The notes under the pieces were generated by a model. It did no database searches and was not told where the DNA came from. It saw only the letters and a program-made list of their open reading frames with translations. Position numbers and translations under genes: made by a program. A stretch of 64,000 nt of DNA from Cryptomeria japonica (taxonomy: Eukaryota; Streptophyta; Pinopsida; Cupressales; Cupressaceae): NCBI RefSeq assembly GCF_030272615.1, contig NW_026728917.1:186001-250000 (forward strand), in the 5' to 3' direction. Of the stretch, positions 44,128 through 56,013 are shown piece after piece. The first letter of the stretch is position 1; every line of letters begins with the position of its first letter.

Positions 44128-45746
44128 ATCTTTAAAGATCCATTCCCAAAACATGACAAGGAAAAAGCTAAAGCCATAGATGAGCAAACCAACTATACCA
44201 AAGAATCCTATAACTATGATTCAATTGTTGATCACATTTCAATGGACAATTATGTCTCTACCATTATCATCAAGGACAAAACGCATGAGAATTCTACCCA
44301 AAGACCCAAGGTTGTCCTGAAAGGAATTAGATCTTCTTCCGAACCTACCTCTTAGTGTAATGTTACAACTCATCGAGGAAAATTCACTTTACAAGGTGCT
44401 CCAGCTAAAAAGACTACTTCCTTATCAACCAAACTTGAGTATGACCTTGTAGAACAGTTAGGGAAGAAACCCACACCTATCTCCATCCTTGAACTTTTAC
44501 GCATATCCCCTGCACATAAGGCCATTCTTGACAAAACCTTGAGAGACACTTCCATCCCTATTGATCTAAACATGGACCAGTTTCAATCCTTGGTGGGATA
44601 CCTTTCTGTTCCACACTCCCTTACATTCACAGAAGCTGATGACGCCTCTGTGAGCCAACCACATAATGCACCTTTACACATTGAATAAAGCGAGTCTTGA
44701 TAGATGGAGGAGCAGGTCTAAACATTTGTACATTGAGCACTATCAAACAATTGGGATATTCTGATAAAGCTGTGAATTCTACAAACAAAATTACCATCAA
44801 AGCATATGATGATGAAGAGCATTCATCCAAAGGCATAGTCACTTTACCTCTTAGAGTTGGGCCAATTACAAAAGATGAGGTTTGTCAAGTCCTTGACCTC
44901 GATCTCACATACAACATATTGCTAGGACGTCCATGGATTCATGAGATGAGCGCATTACCATCTACATACCATCGATGTATCAAGTTTTCACACAATGGAG
45001 TTGAAGTTATCATCAAAGCTGATCCTAACCCATTCATATATTGCAACAATCTATGACCTAGATCAGAAATAACAATCCCAATCAATTTAGAGGCTATTCC
45101 TTCATCAACTTATGTGGATCCAGAATCATTAAAGGCTTCTACATCCAAACAAATAGAGCTAAAAGAAAAATTCAAGATTAAAGACATGAGATGTGGTGAG
45201 TATATCTGTCATGCTGATCAACTCCCACTATCTCCTAAGACATTCAGTCGACAGGAACAACCTACAAAAAATTTGCAATGCCAAGGAATTGGGTGTGAAC
45301 CACCTAGTGTTGTGGCTACTATGTCTGAATGCAAATCACCTCTAGTGCTGCAAGCAGCTCTTGATATCAATAGTCCTAAGAGTGGTTCCAACAAAGAATC
45401 TATTGAGCATATCACCAACCCTCTTGATAACTCACATAGCTTTACCATATCATCCACTTATTCCATTTCCAGTCCTCTCCCAGACTTGGATCAACAAGAA
45501 TTACAAAAGCCCTTACTAATTGGGGATGAAAAATTAAGCCTTGAAAAGAAAAAACTAAAAGTGAAAACTAAAGAAAAGTCTTTTAGTTCAAATCAAAATC
45601 AAAAGCTATTGGACTCTGAAAAAATCAAGGTCAAGGATAAAAATCCTATGAAAGAAAAAGAACAAGAGTTGATCTCCCCTAATATCAAAATAACTGGGGG
45701 CAAAAGCTCTACAATTTTAAGTCAAAAAGCATACTTGTTGATCTGA
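44128..45746 (+). pseudogene. Gypsy gag-protease remnant with extra 22-bp deletion (unit 2)
   Basis: Counterpart of 15213-16853. Unit 1 has two ACATTGA copies 22 bp apart (15763 and 15785); here one copy and the intervening bases are gone (single ACATTGA at 44678-44684), a slippage or microhomology deletion. It shifts the frame just before the protease active-site region (VLIDGGAG). It also has a T-to-C change at 45707. Because unit 1 retains coding-like sequence across the gap, unit 2 is the derived state. Confidence 0.78.
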
Positions 45747-45993
45747 AGTCTCTATCATGTCATGATACTTTCACTTCTTTTCACAAGCATAAGCCTTCAT
45801 CACTCATCCACTTGTTCCACACATTCTTTCCCTTCTAGCAATACATCATGGACCTTTAAGGGAGCTTCCTTGAGGGACTTTGTTATCAGGGATGCTGAAA
45901 CTTCTTTAGGTGATTGTGGTATTGTTGCCTTTAAAAAAGAATCTTGTTATTACAATATTCAACATAATTATTAAATTGATACAAGAAGGATTT

Positions 45994-46983
45994 CTAAATT
46001 GTCACCTCTTGGAGAGGCTTTTTTATGATGAAACCTTGTTCAAGTATGGTGGAGGACTGAAATGAGCTGCTGCACCCATTTATCGTGCATTTGGTTGGAC
46101 AATATTTCTCATTGCACTGATGTGCTTTATGGTTCGATTCAATCGCCACAGCACAGGGATTAATGCAGCTTGGAAGAGAGCATTTTCTGTTGCACATATG
46201 TTGAGGGGAATCGCACTTGTGCTGGCCAGGCTGCCCTGGCCACAGAGAACATTTCTCATTACAATTTGAAGATGTCTCATATAAGTAACAGCTCTGGCCA
46301 CATGTATGATTTTTCCTTTTGCAATTGTGATTTCCTTCATGCCCTGCTAAATCCCCGCATAAGCTTAAGCTGTCTCCTTCTCGAGTACAATAACTGCAGT
46401 TTTCTGTACACAAATGACTCCCCATGCAAGAATGACGGTCACCATGCCCTTTCTCCATCACACATCTCCAGAAGCAAACAGAACATTTGCATCCACAAAC
46501 TGATAGTCCTTGCTTTACTTTGCCAAGAGCTACATTAGCCTCTAGCTGCAACCTTTGCTCCTCGTCATCATCACAGAAATCTGTGGTGTTTGAACTTATA
46601 GAAGACTCCCCGACAGCAACAGGAAAATCAGGAACTCCTTCCTGTGTGTTGAAATTATCCAAAACCCTTAATTCTTCATTTGTATCTGTCACAGAAAGGC
46701 ATCCCATGTGGACCGCAGACGTAAGATTTCTCCTCAGGATATCAACTGTCATAGCCACTCGCTTGCTGTCAATATCAGTCCAGTCCTTGGCTGCAATCTG
46801 AGCTATAATAAGCTTCAGATCCCTCATGAAGGTGAATCCACTGTAATAGCAAGAATCGATTCTTTATGTCACCGCTTCTGCTAGCTCACTCAGGCTCTCT
46901 CTATAATACTCAGATCTATTATAAGGAGCCATAGCAGCAATCTCGACCTTTCCGTCGTACATTTTAAAAATGAAATTGTTCAT
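45994..46983 (-). pseudogene. Cys/His-rich protein pseudogene (unit 2)
   Basis: Counterpart of 17101-18090 with the same internal stop. It has one missense change (46151, Val to Ala in the INPC..AIES stretch) and one synonymous change (46576). Confidence 0.6.
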
Positions 46984-47204
46984 TTGTGCTTTCCTACACA
47001 ATGATCCTGATAGTTGCATTTATAATTATCTGAAATTTAACTTTCATTAAATCAAAATAAAGAACTATTAGATCTTCATACAACTTCGCTTCCACCGACT
47101 TTCTCAACAACAACTCAAACCAATCACACCTCCTTCCTGCCACTCCCGACAGGAACTTCGCTGCTTGCAGCTCTTGCTAAAAAAGGGTTTGGGTGGTACA
47201 TCAT

Positions 47205-47334
47205 GGCGCTTGCTATGAGGCCCTTTAAACAGCACCCCATAGCTCCCTACTTCATAGGTTGCACGATGCTGCAGGAGGAGGCTAGGAAGTAGGGGGCCAT
47301 GGGGTGCTGTTTAAAGGACCCCATAGCCAGCGCC
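47205..47334 (-). repeat. Long near-perfect inverted repeat (unit 2)
   Basis: Arms 47205-47253 and 47286-47334, loop 47254-47285, identical to the unit 1 hairpin. Two of the few unit differences lie just outside it (47139 and 47175); none lies inside. Confidence 0.8.
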
Positions 47335-47449
47335 TAAAAACAGATGAGACGATATGTACGTACGGCTCATTAGGCACATTACCAAGTAAACACTATCATT
47401 AAAGTCTAGTTAAACTCCGTCAGTAGTTCGATCGTGCACACAGATCAAC

Positions 47450-47662
47450 TTGATTGTTTTCCTGTGCATTAATGACCTTATTTCAGAGTTCACATGCCAA
47501 GCGATGCAACTAGCAACTGATGAAAATGATCCTGAGATCAACTTAGAGGTGTACTGTAAAAACACAGTTGTAAAGCATCTGCATTTTGCAGGGATTTCTC
47601 ACATGCGCAAAGTTGATAATTATAGCGCTTTCATCATTAAAGAGCCAAGTTCCACTAATTGA
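47450..47662 (+). CDS. Unrecognised exon-like frame (unit 2)
   Basis: Identical counterpart of 18557-18769. Same reservations. Confidence 0.22.
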   Translation: MIVFLCINDLISEFTCQAMQLATDENDPEINLEVYCKNTVVKHLHFAGISHMRKVDNYSAFIIKEPSSTN

Positions 47663-48267
47663 CAAAATTGTCATGTGAGCTCTGAAACGAAGCCAAGTCC
47701 TGTAGAGAAAAACTGGTGAGTTGATATGTACGTACCGCTCAAATATGGAGTTTTGTTAGCGTGGCAAGGACATTTGGTTGCAGCAGAGCAATAGCACAAA
47801 TGTTGTTCAGTTCAGTGTTTAAATGGTGATTTGCATTTTAGATAGTTCATTTATTATGCGGATGATAATGTTGAAGTAGTTATATTAAAGAATTGATCAG
47901 TATTTGTATAAAAGATTAATAATAGTTGTATGATAGACCTAAAACGGAAAAGTAATGAGCAATGTATTTGTGCATAGATGATCATCTATTAGTTCTTCCG
48001 CACAATTTCAATAATATTTGAAGGTCTCTTAAACATTAGGTTATATATTTTATTGGAAATGTTTATTAAAATATTAATATTTCATATTTTAATAAATTTG
48101 GTTCACATTTTATTATCAAATAATTGTAGAATTAAATAATATGGAGCCCTTTAACTTGCACATTCTAATCTTAAACCTAATAATCACCATTAAAGATTCC
48201 TACCTCATTCTTATACTCTTGCCTCTTGTCACTAATTACAAATCTCAATCTTCTAGCTACATTTACA
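47663..48267. other. Noncoding spacer (unit 2)
   Basis: Counterpart of 18770-19374; nothing further recognised. Confidence 0.45.
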
Positions 48268-48537
48268 ATGACTAGGCTTAACTATATTAATTTGCAAGCG
48301 AGGATACAAACATACATCTTTGTCCATCTAGAATAAGTTGAAGAGTTATTGGAAGAGGAGACCATGATATAAGCATGATCACTCTAGGCTATGGAAGTGG
48401 GAATGACTAGGCTTAACTATATTAATTTGCAGCGAGGATACAAACATACATCTTTGTCCATCTAGAATAAGTTGAAGAGTTATTGGAAGAGGAGACCATG
48501 ATATAAGCATGATCACTCTAGGCTATGGAAGTGGGAA
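48268..48537. repeat. 135-bp two-copy tandem duplication (unit 2)
   Basis: Counterpart of 19375-19644, including the one-base difference between the two halves. Confidence 0.95.
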
Positions 48538-49283
48538 ATTTCAACCACACCAGCTACTTGAGCGATTCATAAATTATGATTATGTGTGCCTATAGCCACT
48601 CCCAACCTCACTTCTTTCCTTGATTTGATCCTACCAAAACCAACATCCTACTATTTCTCATTCAATTCCACAATGAAATATCAATTGTAAATACTACAAT
48701 CATTATGTATAAATGATGTCATGTATCCATTTTCTAGTAAATTGTTTATAAATTGTGTTTTATTTACATACATGAATTTAATGCTCCCTTACCTTCTATA
48801 GATCCTTTTGATATTGCAATTGAACTTAACCTAAATGTTTTATCATATCAATTGAGCACACATTTACATGATTGGTTTTATGTGGTAGTATTTTAAGTCA
48901 TTTAATTGCATTCATTTTACATCTCTAATCCCTCAAACAATATTTCTTATTTAAGAATGTTAAAGGAGGATCAACATAAAAAATTTGGATTTTGTGCACA
49001 AAAAACGAAAGATGAAATCATATTTGAGGGTCCTTGCTTACTATATTTGATCCTTGTATGGTTTTGAGAGGTTGAACTAGAAAAACTTATCTCCTTGTGA
49101 CATAATGAGAACTCTTCAAAAAAAAAAAAATGGCTAGTCTGTAGATATTCAAAGTAGTGAAAGCCAAGTTCCACATGGAAACAAGAAACAAAGTAGAACA
49201 AGTTACTACATATTGTTAAATATGTATTTATATGATGAGTTTATGGTCTTAGATCTAAGTTGGAGGTCTACACTTAGTAGGAG

Positions 49284-49286
<3 letters not shown>
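48538..49286. other. Noncoding spacer (unit 2)
   Basis: Counterpart of 19645-20393, with an A-to-T change at 48984. No gene. Confidence 0.45.

Positions 49287-49354
<68 letters not shown>
49287..49354. repeat. (GA)n microsatellite, about 34 repeats (unit 2)
   Basis: About 68 bp, four repeats longer than in unit 1. Confidence 0.97.
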
Positions 49355-49357
<3 letters not shown>

Positions 49358-49620
49358 TTTAATTAAAAGGTAGTTTCTTTTATCCTATAAATTTCAATTT
49401 AGATTTTGTAGTTTGAAATTTAATTTATTATATAAATAAAATTCAAAATACAATTATTAGTATTTTAATTATTATTTGTCTTAGACATTTTTAATTACAT
49501 GTCTTAGATAGGTTGTTACATGCACGAAACCAGATCAAAGCCTTAGACGAGATGCTTAAGTCTTGAAGCCAAACAATATATATAAATAGATGTCGACTCA
49601 TCCTATTTTTCAACTTCTTT

Positions 49621-49961
49621 AAGGTGGGTTGAATAGAATGATAAAACTTTCTAGACCTTTCAACCTTCCTTTTGATGCATTTTTTGATGAGTGGAACTAA
49701 CATAATAGAACTTTCTAGACTATTCTGACTCTTCCTTCCTACATGGATCACACAACATAATACAACTTATTGTCCTATGAGAATTCATTTTTCTGTGGAT
49801 CGCCTAGCATGATATAGCTTGCTAGCTCGTAGAATCCATGTTACCTTGTTTCTCTCTCTCATAGATCACCCAACATAACACAACTTGCTAGTCTATGGCA
49901 TCCACGTTTTCTCATTTCTTCTCCCCATGAACTCATAGCTTTGCTAGTTGTTGGATCACAA
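49621..49961. repeat. Degenerate tandem repeat (unit 2)
   Basis: Counterpart of 20720-21060. Confidence 0.6.
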
Positions 49962-50050
49962 GTTCATTATTTGATGCATGCTCTTTCTCTTTCTAGGTGA
50001 CTACTTGTGTTCTTGTAATAACATTCCGAGAATCAAATTAGTGGCTAAGA

Positions 50051-51741
50051 CATTTTTATTTTTATTATTGAGGTCTCTTCAACTGGTTGACTTAGAGATT
50101 TTTGTTTTAGTACTAATCCCTTTGTTTTGTGTCTTTTGTCTTTGATTTCCTTTTTTTGACTTTTTTTATTTTGTCTTGTTTTGTGTTCCCTTGCATGTGT
50201 TTGGATGAGTAAAGATCTTAAGATTGGGGGCTTGGTTCCTCAAAATTAGTGATGGCTTATCTCTTTGTGATCTTGCTCCTATTTTCTCCTCTCTTTTTTC
50301 CTCATCTTTCTACTTTATCGTGAGTATTTGCATAAAATCGTACTCTTGTTAAAGTGGGGGATAAACATAACATCGTAAATTGTAATCGATATAATTCACA
50401 CCTCCTTCTTGTGGCCCTACTTTAGTTCATCCAATCCTAGTTCTTCCCTACACCTATTTTGGCTCATTTTACTTGAAATTTTATGTCACCTAATTGCATG
50501 ACCTAGTGGACCCCATCCTAGAATGTTGCTCTCCAAGATACAACCTTGTTTTTCCTATTTTGGGAGGAGAAGGGCGCTTGGGGGACCCCTATCTAGACCA
50601 GGATGTCTTGGGTGCCATGGTCCCCCTTAAACAAGTCCTAAATTAAATAGGACTGGGCACTATGCCTCCTCAATTTATTTTTCTCCACATACCTCAATGT
50701 AACCATTGGAGGTAAGCCTTACTGGTAATTTACCAATGAAACTATATATAAAGGCATCCTATCAATTAAATTTGATTATCATTTTCATACCCCATCATTT
50801 GTGCATACACCAATCATTTGTTATCAAGCATTCTTAAGCACTCAAGGTAGGATTTCATCCCACCATATTCTTAAAACATCATGGAGAAAATTGTATCATT
50901 CCTCATGCAAGCATGTATGTTCTATTAGGTCATGTTCATGTTATGTCAAGTCATGTTATTGCATTGACATATGTGATCACATTCAAAGAGGATTGCACAA
51001 TCAACTTCAATAAGTCATTACTGATTTGAGGTATTATGATATAGAATTTACTTTAGTATTTCAGTTACAAGTTGAATTTAATTCAAGGCTTTATCTCTTG
51101 AACTGGGGTTTAACCTTTAAGGCAAATCCCCATCAACAACCCTATTTCTTTCTTTTTGTGTGAAGGGAATTATCTCAAGAGTTGTGATTGGGAAATCTGG
51201 TACTAGTGTCAATGACAACGATCAGACTCAACTTTTGAAGGTGCAAAAAGTAGAGGACTAGGGTGATCAAATCCCCTCGATCTCATGAATTTTTGACAAC
51301 CTTTCAATGATGGATTATGTATGTCATCCTAATTTGGAAAACATCCAGTCTATTTGCCCCTGATACTTGGAGGACTAGGGCAATCTGCTCCCTTAGTCTT
51401 GACAATTATGCCTAAATATTTCTTTGTAGGTTCTGATCCATTTTCCCACCTCAGATCTAAGTTTACATCTCTGCATGATATCTAGAACATTATGTTACTA
51501 TTATTCAATATCCATTTCTCATTATTTTTCCTAGATCTAGCATTACAACTTAACCCTAATTGCTATTCAAATTTAACTCTAACAAGGTAAGGATTAACTT
51601 GATCCGAGTTTAGTTATTTCAGGATTGAATAAATTAAATTCCTTCCCTTGATGTGAGGTTGGTCCCAAGTGAAATTAGTGGCTTTATTATCAATCCAGGT
51701 GGTGAAACCCTAATTTATCAATACCTTACAATTTGTATAAT
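50051..51741 (+). repeat. LTR-like block, plus orientation (unit 2)
   Basis: Counterpart of 21150-22840. The TATA-like box is at about 50742, with a T-to-G change at 50716 upstream of it. Confidence 0.35.
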
Positions 51742-52067
51742 TTAATTATATAGTTTTGAAGTAAGATTTTTTTCAATGGTGACTTGCAATGGAAAAGATT
51801 ATTTCTAAACCCAAAATGTGTTCCTAATTATATCAATAAAAATAGAACATTTTTCTAGTTGGGTATTCCCCCCAAAAAAATTCAGAAGGCTTCATTTCAT
51901 TCTTTTTAGCATCCATTCTATTCTCTAAGAAACATTAACAACAAATTGCCAAAATGGTATCAAATTTATTTTGTATCAAATAATTTTTGTTGTTGTTGTT
52001 GTTTAAAAACTTATGTGAGGGTTTCGGATTTGTACTATTTAATGACCTATTTTTTGTTGTTGAAATG

Positions 52068-52541
52068 GAAGTATGACAAATCTCCCAATATATGTCAGGA
52101 GAAGGGAGTAGTCTTGGATGGTTTGAAGTCATCAACCCAAGTACAAGATTACTTCATTATAGTATACAAGTGCTGAAATATTTTCCCTTTAAAATTACGC
52201 TAGATGTAGGTAAATTTGAAAGGGAAGTAGGACAAATCTCTCGGAAAAATCACATGACATAAGAAGGGAGTAGGCTTGGATGGTTTGAAGTCATCAAACT
52301 AAGCACAAAATTTCTTCGCTATAGTATACAACAAAAAAAAGTTCTTGAGAGTTTCAAGTTCTCCACAAAAATGGACCCTAGGGGTTAATAATTCATAGAT
52401 GAAAGATGTGAGAGATAAATGGAAGACCTTGATAAATAAATTACTAAGCAAAAATATCAATCTTGGACTCAAGAATAGTTGATCAAACAACCTCAAATAA
52501 TGTACTAGGAAACATAATCAATCTTGAACTCAAGAATAGCT
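52068..52541. repeat. Imperfect local direct repeats (unit 2)
   Basis: Counterpart of 23167-23640. Confidence 0.8.
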
Positions 52542-53726
52542 AAAGAAATCTACTTTAAAATCCACACTGCAAGTGTACATAGAGAATTAGAGGCACCAAT
52601 AAAAATTTAATTAGGCTACCATGAGAAGATGGGCCATAAGAAAAAAAGAAAAAATTTTAGGGCAGGGAATTATAAAATTTTGGTGTTGGAAATGGTATAC
52701 TATTGAAATATTAGAAGTTTTGTTTGGTTATAATTACTCCTATAAAAATAGATTTAGATGTGCTATTGGGAGCATATAATGGCTCGAATTAAAAAAAATT
52801 AAATTTATCAGATCTTAAAATCTAATTTTTAATATTTTTATATACATGTATATGTACAAAAGGAAAATAAACCTTTTCAAATTTTGATCTAGGCTATTCA
52901 AATCTAATGGTACAAATTAATCTAGATTAGTAAACAATAGTTGTGTTCTAGTGTCAATTTAGAATAGAAAAATAAGCATCAAAAGAAACATGATGGATAA
53001 TGATACTTAGTTTTATAATTAATGTGATGGAATAAATTTAATTTAAAACTAGCTTTGATGATTTTATATAAAAAATTAAATACTTTCTTTGTGTCTTGTA
53101 TCTATTATTGTGGGTTTAGACACAAATTTTCTTAGTAAAATTTATTACCCAATGCTATTACAATGAACCTCTTAAAATATATTAGCAAATCACAAAGTAC
53201 AGAAATAATTGCACAAAATTGAGACAAAACATATATTAATATATTGAATTAAGAAAATTTTCAATGTAGAACATCATTGGTCTCTTTGAGGGGGCAATAT
53301 CATGAGTTCATGCTTGCAACAATAAAATTCATAAATGACTATAGTAGTATACATACGCTCTACATGTACTAATTTTACCTAATACGTGGTTATTATTTTC
53401 AAACATGTGAGATTAACTAACATAGGAAAAGAGATGATTTACAAAGCGTATATATCCAATTCTTTCCTTATGTATACCTCAATGCAAAAGTAATTATTTA
53501 ATAAAATAGTTAGGACTATGGTTCCTTATATGCCCTCACTCTTAAACGAGGATTTATTATCAAATCTTGAGATGAGAATTTTTTTGTTGCCTTTCGAAGA
53601 GTGATTAGACCACATTACATATTTGTGTTGCATAGCATGCTACTAGAAGAGAACTTAAATTATAATGTAGATTTGTATTTGGTATGAATGACAATCAAGT
53701 ATACATTCTGGTGCCAAGAGCATAAA
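52542..53726. other. Noncoding stretch (unit 2)
   Basis: Counterpart of 23641-24825. Nothing recognised. Confidence 0.5.
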
Positions 53727-53895
53727 TCCCTTCATATCAAACACAGGTAATGTACCAACTAAGCGTGAATACACTAGAAAATATTCATCTTAAAAACAAA
53801 AATGGATTACTCCCTTCATATCAAACATAGGTAATGTACCAACTAAGCGTGAATACACTAGAAAATATTCATCTTAAAAAAAAAAATGGATTACT
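53727..53895. repeat. 84-bp two-copy tandem duplication (unit 2)
   Basis: Counterpart of 24826-24994. Its first half has T-to-C at 53744 (AACACAGG), while the second half keeps the unit 1 base, so the change arose after both the local and the large duplication. Confidence 0.95.
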
Positions 53896-54540
53896 AGGTG
53901 GAACTTGGAGGAAAGAGAAAGCTCCAATTTGTATGCCATAGATTTAATATTTTTGTAAAAAAATGTAGGTCCCATGAATCATTTGTGCTCGTTTTTATTT
54001 AATCTTCAACTTTAGGGAAGATTATTTATATACAGTTAGATGCAAAAAGGACCATTTCATCAATGTCAAAATTTTATTTGGAGTAATCTTGATTGTTTTT
54101 TACTTCATATGTAAATATATGTGATCTAAAAATAATCCTTAAGGGTTTATATAATTGTGTCATGTGTGTGAAGGGTGGAATCCATGACTTGTACTTCGGA
54201 ACTACTTGGTATATATATTTGGATAGATAGGGGATATTGTCCATTCATAGCTTGGTTATGGTGTTGAAAATTATATTATAAAACCATTCTACACGTGGTA
54301 ACTGTTTTGTCTAACATTGTTTATTATACACAAAGAAATCAAAATGGGTCTTCAAGAACTTATCAATAAATTTTGATTGGTCATCTAATTATGAATGATG
54401 TGCACACCACATCTTGAGATATGTACTATTGTTATAGATGTGTTGGACACATTGACTAATGAGAGTTTAATAATATAAAATATAAAATTAATAATTAATT
54501 GTGGTGCATCTTGGAATATTCGACATCATAATGGGTTAAA
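53896..54540. other. Noncoding stretch downstream of the LINE (unit 2)
   Basis: Counterpart of 24995-25639. Nothing recognised. Confidence 0.45.
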
Positions 54541-55200
54541 TATTAATTCTAGCAAGACCCATCAATGCAGTGGCATCCACAAATTGGAGATAAGCATATG
54601 GATGAAGGCGATCACCCCAATTCCAACCCTAAATTAAACCTTGCCGAACACAAGACTTGATAAATTTACCGAGACCCTCTACCATGAGAGTGAATAAGAA
54701 TTGGGAAAGAGGTTCCCCTTGTCGAAGACCTCTGCATGCACCAAATAAATCCATGGGCTCACTGTTAATAAGGGCTGCAAATGAAGCCATTCAATTTTGA
54801 AGCCAAAGGCAATAAGCACTTTATAAAGGAATTTTCATTTGACTCTAACATAAGCTTTGGCTATATCCAATTTAATAAACATAGCCTTCTCCTTAGATAT
54901 CTCCATAGAATGAATGGCTTCTGATGCTATAAAAATCTCATCCAAAATTTGCCTTCCAACCCCAAAACCATGTTGCTCTTCTGAAATAAGTTTATTGAGC
55001 CATGACTTGAGCCTTTCAACAATCAGTTTAGTGATTGTTTTATGAACCACGTTACAAAAGGCTATAGGATCGAAAGAACTCAGAGAATTTTCTCCCTCCT
55101 TCTAAGGTATGAGAGCAAGGAAAGTAGCGTTCATATCCCTGAGCTTCTGTTTATTTATATAAGACTCCCACACCACCTTCAAAATATCCAACTTAATTAT
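54541..55200 (-). pseudogene. LINE reverse transcriptase, downstream half (unit 2)
   Basis: Counterpart of 25640-26299. Same FVDA in place of FADD and same stops. Confidence 0.88.
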
Positions 55201-56013
55201 TGGAAGGAAGTGAAGTAGTGAAACAACTTCTTACACTAACCTTGAGAGGAGTATAATGCAAAAAATTTTACAGATCCTTATAGCAGTTACAGAAACTTAA
55301 CACAAATAAACAAAATATCATGCATACCACAACTCACCAACACAATCATTTACATGGGAAAACCCGTTCAGGAGAAAAACCCCACACTCCAAAAGTAGCT
55401 CAATAAATTATTCAACAATCAATAACAGATTACAATATACTTGCAGAGAAATCTCTTCAGAAGAGAACTACTAATCAAAGACTCAGAGGTAACACAATAG
55501 CCGTAAGACTCTTACACACAACCTCTATCTCACACACCTCATATATAGGAGATACAATATAAGAAAGCATCAAACGGAATTACAAAACCATGGGCTAAAA
55601 CCACCCAATAAACTAGAGCAGAGGTTATCCCCATTATAGATGTGTTATGATGTGTCAAAACACACATCAACATGTGTTCCTCCATTATACATCTCATTTA
55701 TGTGTCCAATGCATTTTATATTTTCTATTTCAGGAGTCCAAACTTCCGAAGGCCATAACTTGTGAACCGTGTGTCTGATTGACGAACTGTTTGAAGCATC
55801 AGAAAGCTAGAGAAATGCTCTATCACACCCCTCCAAAATGGAAACTTTAATATTTTCAAAACTAGCTATGATCTTACAACAAATTTTTACCGACGTGCTT
55901 ATCTAGCGAACTAGAAGCTTTAGGGATAATTTCGCACCATTTCATGCTTAAACAAAAACTTACTATAAATAGTAACACATGTAAATTGAAGGTTGAGACA
56001 CCATGTCCCAACA
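55201..56013 (-). repeat. 3' LTR of the copia element (unit 2)
   Basis: Counterpart of 26300-27112, 813 bp. Confidence 0.85.
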
